From the NCBI RefSeq assembly GCF_003597395.2, contig NC_133770.1, forward strand, positions 81,845,340 to 81,909,339: DNA of 64,000 nucleotides, read 5' to 3'. Every line of letters starts with the position of its first letter. Position 1 is the first letter of the stretch. The translations under genes were made by a program, and so were the position numbers. The stretch comes from Chelonoidis abingdonii. Lineage: Eukaryota; Chordata; Testudines; Testudinidae. The notes beneath the pieces were generated by a model, which saw only the letters and a list, made by a program, of their open reading frames with translations, was not told where the DNA came from and did no database searches. Shown piece by piece: positions 1-9,722 of this stretch.

Positions 1-117
1 CTGTCTGTGTGTTCCATTCTATGCATCCGAAGAAGTGAGCTGTAGCCCATGAAAGCTTATGCTGAAATAAATTTGTTAGTCTCTAAGGTGCCACAAGTAC
101 TCCTGTTCTTTTTGTGA
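1..117 (-). repeat. tRNA-derived reptile SINE, 3' part
   Basis: Read on the minus strand this matches the body and tail of the widespread turtle/crocodilian SINE; the landmark is the segment around 'gaaagcttatgct' followed by 'ttagtctctaaggtgccac'. It is cut by the window start. It is probably inside a GGCT intron. The family name is from memory. Confidence 0.7.
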
Positions 118-290
118 TGATTCAGTTATCCCTCCCAATGTAAACCTGTCCTGCCCCCATTCAGTGATAACTTTAGATAGCTCTGTCACCTATCAAATTG
201 CCTGCTTGCCTGCTGGAGAGCACTGAGGCAGTACATGGCTAAGAACCTCAGAAAATCATCCCCCTCTTTTGCAGGTGCCTTAAGGATTTA

Positions 291-422
291 AGTATCAAAG
301 GGGTAGCCATATTAGTCTGGATCTGTAAAAGCAGCAAAGAATCCTGTGGCACCTTATAGACTAACAGACATTTTGGAGCATGAGCTTTCGTGGGTGAATA
401 TCCACTTCGTCAGATGCATGGA
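291..422 (+). repeat. tRNA-derived reptile SINE
   Basis: This is a forward copy of a related SINE. It begins with a tRNA-like head ('ggggtagccatattagtc', resembling a pol III A box) and continues through 'cctgtggcaccttatagac' to 'cacttcgtcagatgcatg'. Related copies lie at 23026-23143 and 30589-30830. It is intronic in GGCT. Confidence 0.75.
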
Positions 423-1509
423 TTAGGATTTAGGAGCCCAACTTCAGACACAGTTTGGAAACTTTGGCCAGAGCTCTGTACTTCTTGTTTTATTACAGCT
501 CTTAGTGGCCTAGTCTATAAAACTGAAATTTCAACTTGCACATTAATGGTATGTAACGAGTCTGAATCTGCAAGGGGCTGAGTGCTCTCAGCCACCACTG
601 ACTTCAGCACCTTACAGGATCAGGCCCATTGTGAATGCATTCAGGATTTGAGGAATAAAATTAATGTTTCCAAGTTTAGTTTGGAGACATTGGAATTAGA
701 TTAAATCTGAGCAGTAAATTACCTTGTGTACTTCTCACTGAGGAGAAGTCCTCACTCTTTCTTCTCTGCAGCTTACTGCTCTCACTAGTGATCATACTAT
801 AAGATCCTGTCTTTTTTGTACAACATCTTAACTTGCCACGCGTGCCTGAAACCTAAAATACTTCACAGAGCTAAAGATCCCATAACTATTTCTGTCTATG
901 AGGGAAGATACTGCCCTTACCAGCACTGTCAGGAAAAAATAGGTTGACTGATAAATAATTGTAATTTGTATTGTGGAGTTTTAAATTACTTGCTCTTATT
1001 TTTTAATCACTTTTAATGTTAATGAAAGGTACCTGATTGGCTGCTCTGGAAAGTCAACTGTTCTAACTCAACAGAAAAGTTACAGGATAGGCATTAGCAT
1101 TGCTGGCTTGCTCCTCCGACAGTTCATGAACAGGTCGTAAAGGTGATCTTCAAAAGGAAAGAAACTGGATTTGTCCTCTTGCTTCTTTATGACCTATAAA
1201 GAAAACATGATTTTTTTAAAAAAAAATGCTGGTCTTTTCACTAGATACTCAGTTTTTATCTACTCCATCTTCCTAGTGATCTGGTATAATTATGATGGAG
1301 TAACCATGAAATAAAAAGCGATAGGAAACTATTTTTATCAGATGTTAAAAATTCTCTTTTTGTGTGTGTTAATATTAACTTTTCTGCATTCCTTGTCCTC
1401 TAGAAATAATTTAATTACCAGGATTTCTACCTGTTAAAATACTTACGTTGGCTTTTGTTTCGATAACATGTCAGTGTCCTTTTAAGGACTATGGCCCCAA
1501 TCCTGCAAA
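423..1509. other. GGCT intron, no feature seen
   Basis: AT-rich sequence with many stops in all frames. No exon, RNA gene or clear repeat was recognised. It is assumed to be intron because GGCT exon 3 follows downstream in the sense direction. Confidence 0.5.
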
Positions 1510-1820
1510 GGCTTACATTATGTCTACATATGGACCTTACAGCTGTACTGCTACAGCTGTGCTGATGTAAGGTCTCCTGTGTAGCTGCTCTTTGCTGACA
1601 GGAGAGAGTTCTCCTGCCAGCATAATTAAACCACCCCCAACGAGGAGCAGCGTTAGTGAGGTTGGCAGTAGAGCCTCTCCTCTCCTGTGACAGCACTGTG
1701 CACAACAGCACTTTTGTTGGTGAAATGTATATTGATCGGGTGTGGGGGGGGAGGGGTTTTTTTTCACACCCCTGACCGACAAAAGTTTTGCTTGACAAAT
1801 GAGCTAGTGTAGACAAAGCC
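1510..1820. mobile_element. PIF/Harbinger-type MITE
   Basis: The 3' end reads TAGTGTAGACAAAGCC followed by TTA, and the 5' end has a diverged match (GGCTTAC...ATGTCTACAT). The body ('ccttacagctgtactg...') matches the cleaner copy at 62102-62376, which has TTA duplications on both sides. It is non-coding, and apparent minus-strand ORFs across it are chance. The 5' boundary is uncertain because of a small insertion in the terminal repeat. Confidence 0.7.
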
Positions 1821-3391
1821 TTAAATGTGTAGAGTTAAGCACAGACATCAAATAGTCCTGCTGAAATCAGTGGGACTGTTTGCACTTTGTAGTCACACAC
1901 ATTCATGCGTGTCTGCAGGATTGGGACATAGTTATAGCTAAAAATAGATTGACTTTTATGTTGGATGATTAAACCTGAAAAATCCAGTTTTGGTTTTTAC
2001 TGTGTGTTCACTTTTTCTCAGCATGGACAATGAAAATAGTCTGTTACTTCTGTTTTTGCATAATGCATAGTCAATTTCACTTTTAGTTCCTCATTTACTA
2101 ACTAAGCAATACAATTCTTGGGTTTGCAAACAAGGAAGAGGGATCTTTGTGTCTTTGCTTTCCTTGGTATTAAACTTCTTGGAGATAGTTCTCTTGATTT
2201 AAGTTTTTGGAGGTTTTGTCTTAGCTTAAAATTTATATTTCATAAAGTTTGTTTGACCTGACACTTCTTTTAAATCCCAGCATACGACACTATTGGCCTC
2301 TCATCTTTCTTCCCCTTATGACCCAGAAATCTGTTTCTAAAGTTTACATTCCATTTGTTTGTAGGCTGCAATCTTCCTGTTAGCTCCATGCGGCACATGG
2401 GTCTGCCTGCAGTGAGCCAGCTGGGGCCATACTCTGCTAGTATGTTAAATCACTTGTAAAAGTGATTTACATGTTGTTTTCATTTGAAAATATAATTTGT
2501 CAGATACGTGGATACCATTGTGATGAATACTGCTAAAACCTAGACAGGGTATGCTAAGTGGTCACACATTTACCTTTCATGTTCAGCTAAGCAATTAACT
2601 GTCGTATCTAAAATTCTATCCCTGATCTCATGACATTTGAACTAAGTTCACCCATTACTGCAGCCAGTTTGTTTAGATTTGTATTAGAAGCTACTTTTAA
2701 TTTTTTAGCACTGTGTTTTTAATCTACTGTCCTCCCCCTGCCCTTGGGCAAATCTTTCTTTTGAAAGAAACTAGTTATGGTGGTTCTTGATAAAATCTTG
2801 TAGCTCGTTGCTATTGTGCAAGTTCTACGTACAAACTACAAGGTCTGGGCATGTCAATGGGTGTGCTGGGTTGTTCACAAGGATGTGCTTTGCCCAAGAA
2901 CTGTGGGAGTTTCCTCACTTTAGAATTATCTCTATTTAAAAATAATTAAAGGGGCAAGGTAAAATTTTGCAGTTGTTTCATTATCAAAGTGGAACTTAAT
3001 GACTCTAGCATTGTCTTTTAATTCTGATCATTTTGTTGTGTGCATATTGTGGATTATCAAATGTTATTTATATACCAAACATTAACTGATTCCCAAGAAG
3101 TGCAGAAAGTAACATTGCTGTTAACTTGCATGGTTACAGGGATAGACTTGCTGTTATGCTATTTGTTCTGGATCTAAAAAATAAGCCAATGGTATTGTTC
3201 ACTTTTTGATTTCAGTACTCCAAAATACAAGTATTGATCAAAATGATTGGAATACATTAATATTACTCAGTACTGCAGCCAAAAAGCCACCTTGCATTTA
3301 ACATGCTAAAACTCACCTATTCAAATACATGTTAGTTTTCACCCAGTATTGGTGGTTCAGAATGAAAGGAAATGTTTTTGATTCTTTACAG
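1821..3391. other. GGCT intron, no gene seen
   Basis: Intronic AT-rich sequence ending in the acceptor 'attctttacag'. A short patch near 1855-1920 ('...gcaggattggg') looks like an old interspersed repeat. Nothing else could be supported. Confidence 0.5.
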
Positions 3392-3527
3392 GCAAGAAGG
3401 AGTTGCAGATGGTATTTACATTCCAATAGAAGTTAACATTCCAACGCAAGAGGGAAAAATACTGACCTGTCGAAGTTATCAGATGAGTGATTGTGTCTGT
3501 GATCTCCCGTCACCACAGTATAAAAAA
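3392..3527 (+). CDS. GGCT: GGCT internal coding exon
   Basis: This exon encodes part of gamma-glutamylcyclotransferase, a cytosolic enzyme that releases 5-oxoproline from gamma-glutamyl dipeptides in glutathione turnover. The first base completes a split codon (phase 2). The following 45 codons begin QEGVADGIYIPIEV and end SPQYKK, closely matching the vertebrate GGCT segment with QEGVxSGxYxxIEV and CRSY...PSPQYKK. It is bounded by an AG acceptor at 3390-3391 and a GT donor at 3528-3529. Earlier exons, including the N-terminal YGSN motif of the family, lie before the window. The exon is intact. Identity comes from recognising the protein; joining to the next exon gives continuous SPQYKK-VICMGAK. 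Confidence 0.95.
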
Positions 3528-5730
3528 GTAGGCGTCATCTAAAAAGAGTGTGAACTGAAGTGGATATTGTAATACTGCTTGCCATTTAAAATAGTCTCTT
3601 ACAACAGCATTTGCTATATAGCAGAGTCCCTTAAAATAGCATTTCAATTACTTCCAAATGTATCAAACCAAAACATCCTTGTTATTAGTCTGCTGACTTC
3701 AGTGGAACTAAACAAAAGGTAAATCTGGGCTATTGTACGTAAAATATGTGCTCTCACCCATGAATTGCTTCTTCCTCGACACATTTGCAGCCACCTGTGA
3801 GCTTGCACCAGCTGCTCAAAAGCACTAAGCAACTTTACAAAATAGTTTGGAATAGAAAAGATCACTGTACTAAACTGAAGCCACAAAGGGAATTTTAGTG
3901 GGCAGAACTTAATGTCCTGACCTGGAATCTGCCAAGGACATAAATATTAATATCTCCACTCTTGTAAAAAAGTGCGATAGACTCTGTAATGACTAAAGGT
4001 ACTTAGTATCTTGGCTTGACGTCTCCAACATCATAGGCCCTGTAAAACTGTTCTGGGGCGTTGGTCTAGTACTTCTTCTTAGCGTATGTGCAGTATGCCT
4101 CAAGTGTTATATGACCAGGATTTATCACTGAATTTGGACTGCTGGTTGGATCATTAGCTTCCCTGGTTTGGGCTGGGTACTGCCGGGGAGCGCGACATGT
4201 ACGCTGATCTGTGTCCCCCGATTTAGTACTGATTTGGAAGAAAAAGTTCCCTGTGCGAAGTCACCAACACCATTCTGCAGCACATGGACTCTTTTTGGAG
4301 GTATGCCTAAGCACTGAGCAGTCCTGACTTGCTTAGCTAGTGAGGTCTGAGGCCCTATCCAGAGGTGATGTGACTACATGTCTAGAAATGTTTAGCTAAT
4401 TGGATACAGATAAAATCAACAAGCTACCATAGTGACTTTCTACTGAAAATAACTAACTGGGCTTGATCTTATAACCCCTATGCATATGTCACGTCTTTTG
4501 ACCCCAGGGGTCAATCCATATGGATCAGCTTGCAGGATCAGAATCTCTTGTTTGTTAAAGAACGCTAACCCAGGCATCCCTAGTGCGCTAGCTAGCTATC
4601 ACTCCCCCTTATTTTTCTCCCAGACAGATCTTTGGGGCTGTTTTGAAGAAATACAACTATGCTAATACAAACATCAAGTTGATAATTTATATATCGTCTG
4701 GGGCTCTCCTGACCATACTGCATGTATACCAAGATAATGGAAAAACTGATCTTTTATTTGACAAACAAAGTTACCCCTTTACGAGTAAAACTTTACAAGG
4801 CAGTCATCTAATTGTGTTATACTGTAATATAATACTGTACTACATATGTATAGTTAGTCATGGCTTTTTGTGACACAACATGGCTTTTGTGACACATGTG
4901 TATAGTTAGACATGGCTTTTTGTGACATAAGTTACAGGAATTGTAACTTCCTGGCTTGTGTATTTAAATTCTCTGCCATACACTTTTTAACCTACTAGGC
5001 AGTGTCCGTCATCATAATAGTATCTTGCTGCCTGAGCTTTTAAAACATGCATATATATCTGTTTTATATTGGTAATTATCAGTTCTCCTTTCTCACTGGC
5101 TCCCTTCTCTCAAAACAATTGTAGTGTCAGGGGCTCAAACCAAATTTGACTCTTTGTTATAATCACATCAAGTCTGACACTGCCTTCTGTAAGGGAAGTG
5201 TTCTCTGTCTAATATCTCTTAGTTTTCCTATATTTCTCTTCTACCTTTTTTCTTCTATATGAAAGGATTTTATTTAAGAGGACAAGTAGGGTTGTTCATG
5301 CCATATGACTCTGTCGGTGACTAAGTGTGCTGCGTGTGTGGTATATTTGGTACCTGGAATAAGCAGTTTTTATTTTTGTAACCTCCACCCCAGTAATTTC
5401 CTGTATTTTTTCTTTTCACTTCCCATAAATAGTTTTGGCTTACACTACACACTTTCATTTATGTGGGGGAAGGAAAGCTTCAGTAAAATAAATAGTAGAG
5501 AAACTGTCTTTACATATACTACATCTAAATGGCTTCTTTGCTACTGTAGTTCTTAGTCATATTCACTACTGTCCATTCAAATTAGAAAGACCCAGCAGCT
5601 GTTGGTGTACCATCTCAGGATTTTTCTTTAATAACTCAAGCGTTCTAATTACTTCTCACTTAGAAGAACTTATGCTAAGGCTGGTTGAAGATTGAAATCC
5701 TGTATCTTAAAGGTGGAAATTAATTTACTC
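3528..5730. other. GGCT intron
   Basis: First half of the intron between the two GGCT exons. Apart from the short tandem duplication at 4846-4930 no element was recognised. The small ORFs here have no family resemblance. Confidence 0.55.
4846..4930. repeat. Short tandem duplication
   Basis: A motif containing 'gtatagttag-catggctttttgtgacac' occurs twice with slight variation, with an extra 'catggcttttgtgacac' between the copies. This is a local tandem duplication in the GGCT intron with no coding potential. Confidence 0.7.
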
Positions 5731-6709
5731 CTGGGGGAATTCTGTGCCAAAAAAACTAAAATTTTTGTGCACAAAAATTTTAAAATTCTGCATATTTTTT
5801 ATTTGTCAAAATAATGCACTATAATCACTCTGGTTTCAATTATTTTGGTAATTTATTTAAACTACACTACAATGGATGGAGAATGGGAGGAGGGAGCACT
5901 GGAAGAAATCCTCAAATACCTAATAGTAATGGTGATAGGTTTCACCCTTTATTTCTACTTATTAGTCAACAAATATGCAGCTGTGTTACATCATAGGTAA
6001 CTGAAGAGTAAGTGAGGACTAGGAACTCAAACTCTCTCTCAATTTTTATTAGCTACTGACCATCTCCAAAAAAGGAAGGAGAAAACAATTCCTGGAGCAC
6101 ATTTTTGATAAGATGTTTTTTCAGTCCAAAAAGATAGACCAGTTCTAATTACTAAAGGAACATAAGCATTTATAAGGCCATACTGTCCTTTATACCACTC
6201 TGGCAAAGGAGCCTTAAAACTTTTATACCTGTTTTATATTCCTGGGGGAATTCACAAAGACAAAGGAAACAATTCACTAAGCAGGCAGGCTGCTACATTC
6301 TGCCCTGTTTGAGGGGACAGAGCCTGTCCTACACCTACCGCCTCAGAAACGCCTCCAAGCCCTGCCCCTCCACACTGAGCATGCACAATAGTGAGTAAGA
6401 GGGGGATGGTCTCTTACACGCGCACACACACACACGCACCCAGTACCATCACCCCGGTGATTTACGTCTCTACCAGCTGCTCCAGACACACAAACCAACC
6501 TGCCTGTGCTGCCAGGGAGGGGCATGTGACCGCTTTTGCAGCGTCTCTTTGCTTCCCTGTCAGATATCATTTTTCTGTCAAAGAAATCTGTGGGGGACAT
6601 GAATTCTGCAGGTGCAAACCCCCTAGTACAACCCCCCTAGGAGGCTATTGTGTAAAGCACTGAGAGAATTCTGCATCACTAGATGATGCAGAATTTCCCC
6701 AGGAGTATT
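5731..6709. mobile_element. Non-autonomous DNA transposon with TIRs
   Basis: The left end TACTCCTGGGGGAATTCTG is matched in inverse at the right end (…CAGAATTTCCCCAGGAGTA at about 6690-6709). TTAATT flanks both ends (5724-5730 region and 6710-6715), a possible short target duplication. The interior holds a CA-rich microsatellite (6419-6440) and no transposase. The superfamily was not resolved. The right end overlaps the inverted duplication at 6623-6776. Confidence 0.65.
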
Positions 6710-6776
6710 AATTGAATTGTTAAGTGCTTGATCTCTCAGTGCTTTACACAATAGCCTCCTAGGGGGTTTGTACTAG
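6623..6776. repeat. Inverted duplication with central palindrome
   Basis: Arm 6623-6667 and arm 6732-6776 are reverse complements over 45 bases with one mismatch. The spacer contains a perfect small hairpin at 6669-6693 (stem TTCTGCATCA). One arm lies inside the TIR element ending at 6709 and the other lies outside it. Confidence 0.85.
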
Positions 6777-7012
6777 TACCTATCGTGGCAGTATCTGAGC
6801 TGCTTCAGGTTAATTATATTGGCACTAGAGAGCTCTTTAGTAGTCTTCATAGTGTCTTTGGCTGCCTTCCCTTTTCTGGTTAGGTAGGGTGTACATAGGG
6901 TTTTGTTTTAGCCCTGTCACCTTAAATGGTACTATTTTTACACAAGTAAAGGTTTGTGTGATCTAACTCTTTACAATAAAAGTGATATTAAAAGTTTTTC
7001 TTTTAATTGTAG

Positions 7013-7162
7013 GTTATCTGTATGGGTGCAAAACAGAATGGCTTGCCAACTGCCTATCAGAAGAAATTAGAAGCTATAGAAACAAACAACTATGCAGGAC
7101 CAGTATCAATCTTTGAAGAAATTGAAGCTACTATTAAAGAGAGGGAAACAACAACTCGTTAG
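7013..7162 (+). CDS. GGCT: GGCT terminal coding exon
   Basis: This is the last coding exon of gamma-glutamylcyclotransferase. After the acceptor 'ttttaattgtag' it reads VICMGAKQNGLPTAYQKKL and onward for 49 codons to a TAG stop at 7160-7162. It matches the C-terminal stretch of vertebrate GGCT (ICMGAKxNGLPxxYQxKLxAIExNxY). The exon starts in phase 0, continuous with the preceding exon ending in lysine. The extreme C-terminus (…EIEATIKERETTTR) diverges from mammals, as is usual there. It appears functional. Confidence 0.95.
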   Translation, partial: VICMGAKQNGLPTAYQKKLEAIETNNYAGPVSIFEEIEATIKERETTTR

Positions 7163-7199
7163 AAAAGTATCCCCAAAATATTTCCAGTTCCACTTCCTT

Positions 7200-7280
7200 G
7201 CCTGATTTAATTCTATGGCCTGTGTTATACTGAAGTCAGATTAGATTGTCACTGTGATCCTTTCTGGTCTTGGAATATAT
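7200..7280 (+). repeat. CR1 LINE 3' end remnant in GGCT 3' UTR
   Basis: The stretch 'gtcagattagattgtcac...ccttctggtcttggaatatatgaa' matches the conserved 3' terminus of CR1 retroposons. It begins soon after the GGCT stop and is probably transcribed in the 3' UTR. Confidence 0.7.
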
Positions 7281-7675
7281 GAATTTTTCATTTTGATTTA
7301 GGCATCTATTGCTAATCAGTATATTGAGAAGATAATTTCCTTCTTTGATAAAGAAGGGCAAACTTGATATGTTTGTGTAGTTCAGTAAGGTATTGGATTG
7401 AATATGCAATTTAAGATCCTAATCTTGCGAAGACCTGTGTACATTCATAACTGTGTGTGCCACATCTAAAGTTAAGTACGTGTAAATCTTTGCAAAGTTC
7501 AGCTTAACTTTCTGTAGTTCTCATACATGCTGGTAAAGTTCATATAGTTCTTTAATACATCTATAAGCAGAACTAAAGAGAAAAGCCAGCTTGGTAGTCA
7601 TGTGCATAGGCTGCTGTGTTCAAGGATTAAGAGTTGCAGGATCAAGCTACAGTTCTTAAGTGCTGTGCTGCCACT

Positions 7676-8268
7676 GTGCAGATAGCTGACATAGTAGACC
7701 CCAAGAGAACCCCCAAAGACCGCAGACTCTAGTAAGGTATGAAGGAACCCGAGCCAGGTTTATTGTCAAATGAAGCACAGTAATAGTTTCCTATAGACTC
7801 TACAGGACATACTACGAATATGTGCGCCTTGGTAATGGGCACAGCTCAGTCAGTGGCGGGACTTTTCACTGCCCCCTAGGCTGGGCAAAGATGCGCACTC
7901 TGGGACCTACTTTTATACAGTTACAGGGCAGATTACTCATCCTTACTGACGTATTGAGGTACAGCCTCTTGGCTCATTAGGGTGATGTTTCCCCTTTGAT
8001 CATGTTGTTCCAGACAAACAGATCTATCCATCATGCTGTCCTGTCTTTAAGATGCACCTGCCTGTTCCTTGTTATGTCTCTGGAGTGTCCTGATGTCATC
8101 TTGGCACAAGTTCCTCTTCTCGCTACTTCTGTGAGTGAGGCCTGCCTCTGGGTCACAGCCCAGCTTTTGCTTAGCAGAGCGTGGAAGTACTTTGGTTCAG
8201 GCTTCAGGCCTCAGACTAGGCCTCAGACACGAGTTTGTTTCCAGGCCTCATCTTACTACAACAACAAC
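7676..8268 (-). mobile_element. Solo retroviral LTR, antisense
   Basis: Read on the minus strand the block starts TGTTGTAGTAAGATGAGG, carries TATAAAAG (plus-strand positions 7911-7918) and an AATAAA (around 7755-7762), and ends GCTATCTGCACA, as expected of an LTR with U3-R-U5 order. No internal retroviral sequence flanks it and no clear target duplication was found. It lies downstream of the GGCT stop, so its promoter would fire antisense into GGCT. Confidence 0.7.
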
Positions 8269-9394
8269 AAGACGGAATGTGCTTGTGTGTGTAATTATAT
8301 ATGCAAGTGATACATTTATTACCAATAAATGTGGTGCTTTGCCTTATTCCCCTGAAAAGATCCTGTGCAGTACTTTAAGTACAACAGAAGGACAGCATTC
8401 TACCTGTAATAGTGTGCTGTTTTGTGGTATTGCTAGAAGTGGATGAACCAGGTCAGATAATATAACTGTCTTGAATGGATTTTTTAAAAATTCTAAAGAG
8501 TTGGCTAACTACTTAAATTTTTTTCTTTAAATCATTGAATGCCTTGAACTTCCTGACTTCTGCAGGAAGCAGACCTAAGGCTTGATAAAAGCCCATAGGA
8601 ATCTCTTCATTGACCTTATTGGGTTTGGATTAGGCCCCAATAAAGAAACACTGAGTCTCTCTTCACAGTAGCAGCTGCCTAGCTCAAATCAGAGTATTGT
8701 AAATCATGCAAGATCTTGTGATACTTTCAGACTAAATTGAATGATTACTTCTGGGGAAAGTGGGCAATTGAACAACTTTGGGAAATACAAAAAGAAAATG
8801 TCTTTTTTTTTCTTTTGTATTTAAGATCTGTATGCAAAGGATTTGTCTTTGATATAAGGGGGATATGAGTTATCTTCAAAAGTTACTATGTGATTGATTA
8901 TGACATCTGACAACATACACACAGGAACTTATAATTTACCTTGTCTTCCCCTCATAAACTTCCATATTGGACATGTGCCATAGCAATGCACTTCCCATCC
9001 ACGTCATGTGAACATCTCCAAAGTTTATGCCTTTCATTTGGACCCCATCTAATTCCCATGTTCTATGTGTGTAAAATAAATATGTATGCACTGAAAGTTG
9101 AAGTAAATAAAAAAGATTGCAGTTGCCAGATTACTTGTGTGTCTATAAAGTGTACAGAGAATGAAAAGTCATCTTGATTCAAGAATGCTCAGTGTAGCTT
9201 GTGTAGGCTAAAGCTGTTTGTATGAATGTGTGAGTGAAAGTTGTCATATTGGGCATTGTTTTTGAATTCATCTGTAAATTAATCTATGTGCACTGTGTAT
9301 GTGTGCATAGTGTGAAAGTAGAATGAATTATATTGTAAGAATAGAAAGGATTAAAGAAATGTTGTCTGTACCTTAAGCAAAATTGTTGGGGTGT
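8269..9394. other. GGCT: Sequence downstream of GGCT with polyA candidates
   Basis: No coding exon was seen. AATAAA motifs at 8324-8329, 8639-8644 and about 9076-9110 are candidate polyadenylation signals for GGCT; which is used cannot be told from sequence. From about 9310 the sequence is similar to noisy sequence at about 16.1 kb, so the LTR at 9395 may begin further upstream than annotated. Confidence 0.45.
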
Positions 9395-9701
9395 TGCAAT
9401 CCAGGTGTCAGGAATACAGACATTAACATAGAACAGTTGCACTGTTTAAGGGCAATTGGTGAAGTATTAGCCTTAGATCGATAACAGTAAGGAAGTGGGA
9501 TATGCATGCTGTGCCCCAGATGATTTTTACTGTTTTTTTGTTTTCTTTGTCCCTTTGTCTAATTCCCGCTCTTATATCTGTATAAATAAGACTGTTTAGG
9601 CCTTGCATGGGTGCTCACATTATCTGGGTGTATTAGCAGAGCGCTGTGCTAATAAAACAGAGTGGTCTGACAAACTGTGAGTCCTGAGTCTAACTTTGAC
9701 A
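9395..9701 (+). mobile_element. 5' LTR of an endogenous retrovirus
   Basis: This 307-base block is repeated at 21574-21880 with two substitutions. It contains TATAAATA at 9581-9588, AATAAA at 9651, and ends ...TTTGACA immediately before a primer-binding site. The TG start is where clean identity with the other LTR begins. Because the degraded copy near 16.2 kb also resembles bases upstream of 9395, the true LTR may be longer. About 99% identity between the LTRs indicates a young insertion if both belong to one provirus. Confidence 0.85.
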
Positions 9702-9704
9702 ATT

Positions 9705-9722
9705 TGGAGGTCCCACCGAGAT
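9705..9722 (+). other. Retroviral primer-binding site, tRNA-Gln type
   Basis: TGGAGGTCCCACCGAGAT lies three bases after the LTR end. Its complement corresponds to the 3' end of a vertebrate tRNA-Gln with CCA added (the UUG isoacceptor, by memory of the acceptor stem). Position and length fit a minus-strand primer site. Confidence 0.8.

Noticed and set aside
6419..6440. CA-rich repeat as a notable element
   Set aside because: An ordinary microsatellite inside a transposon; mentioned only in that entry.
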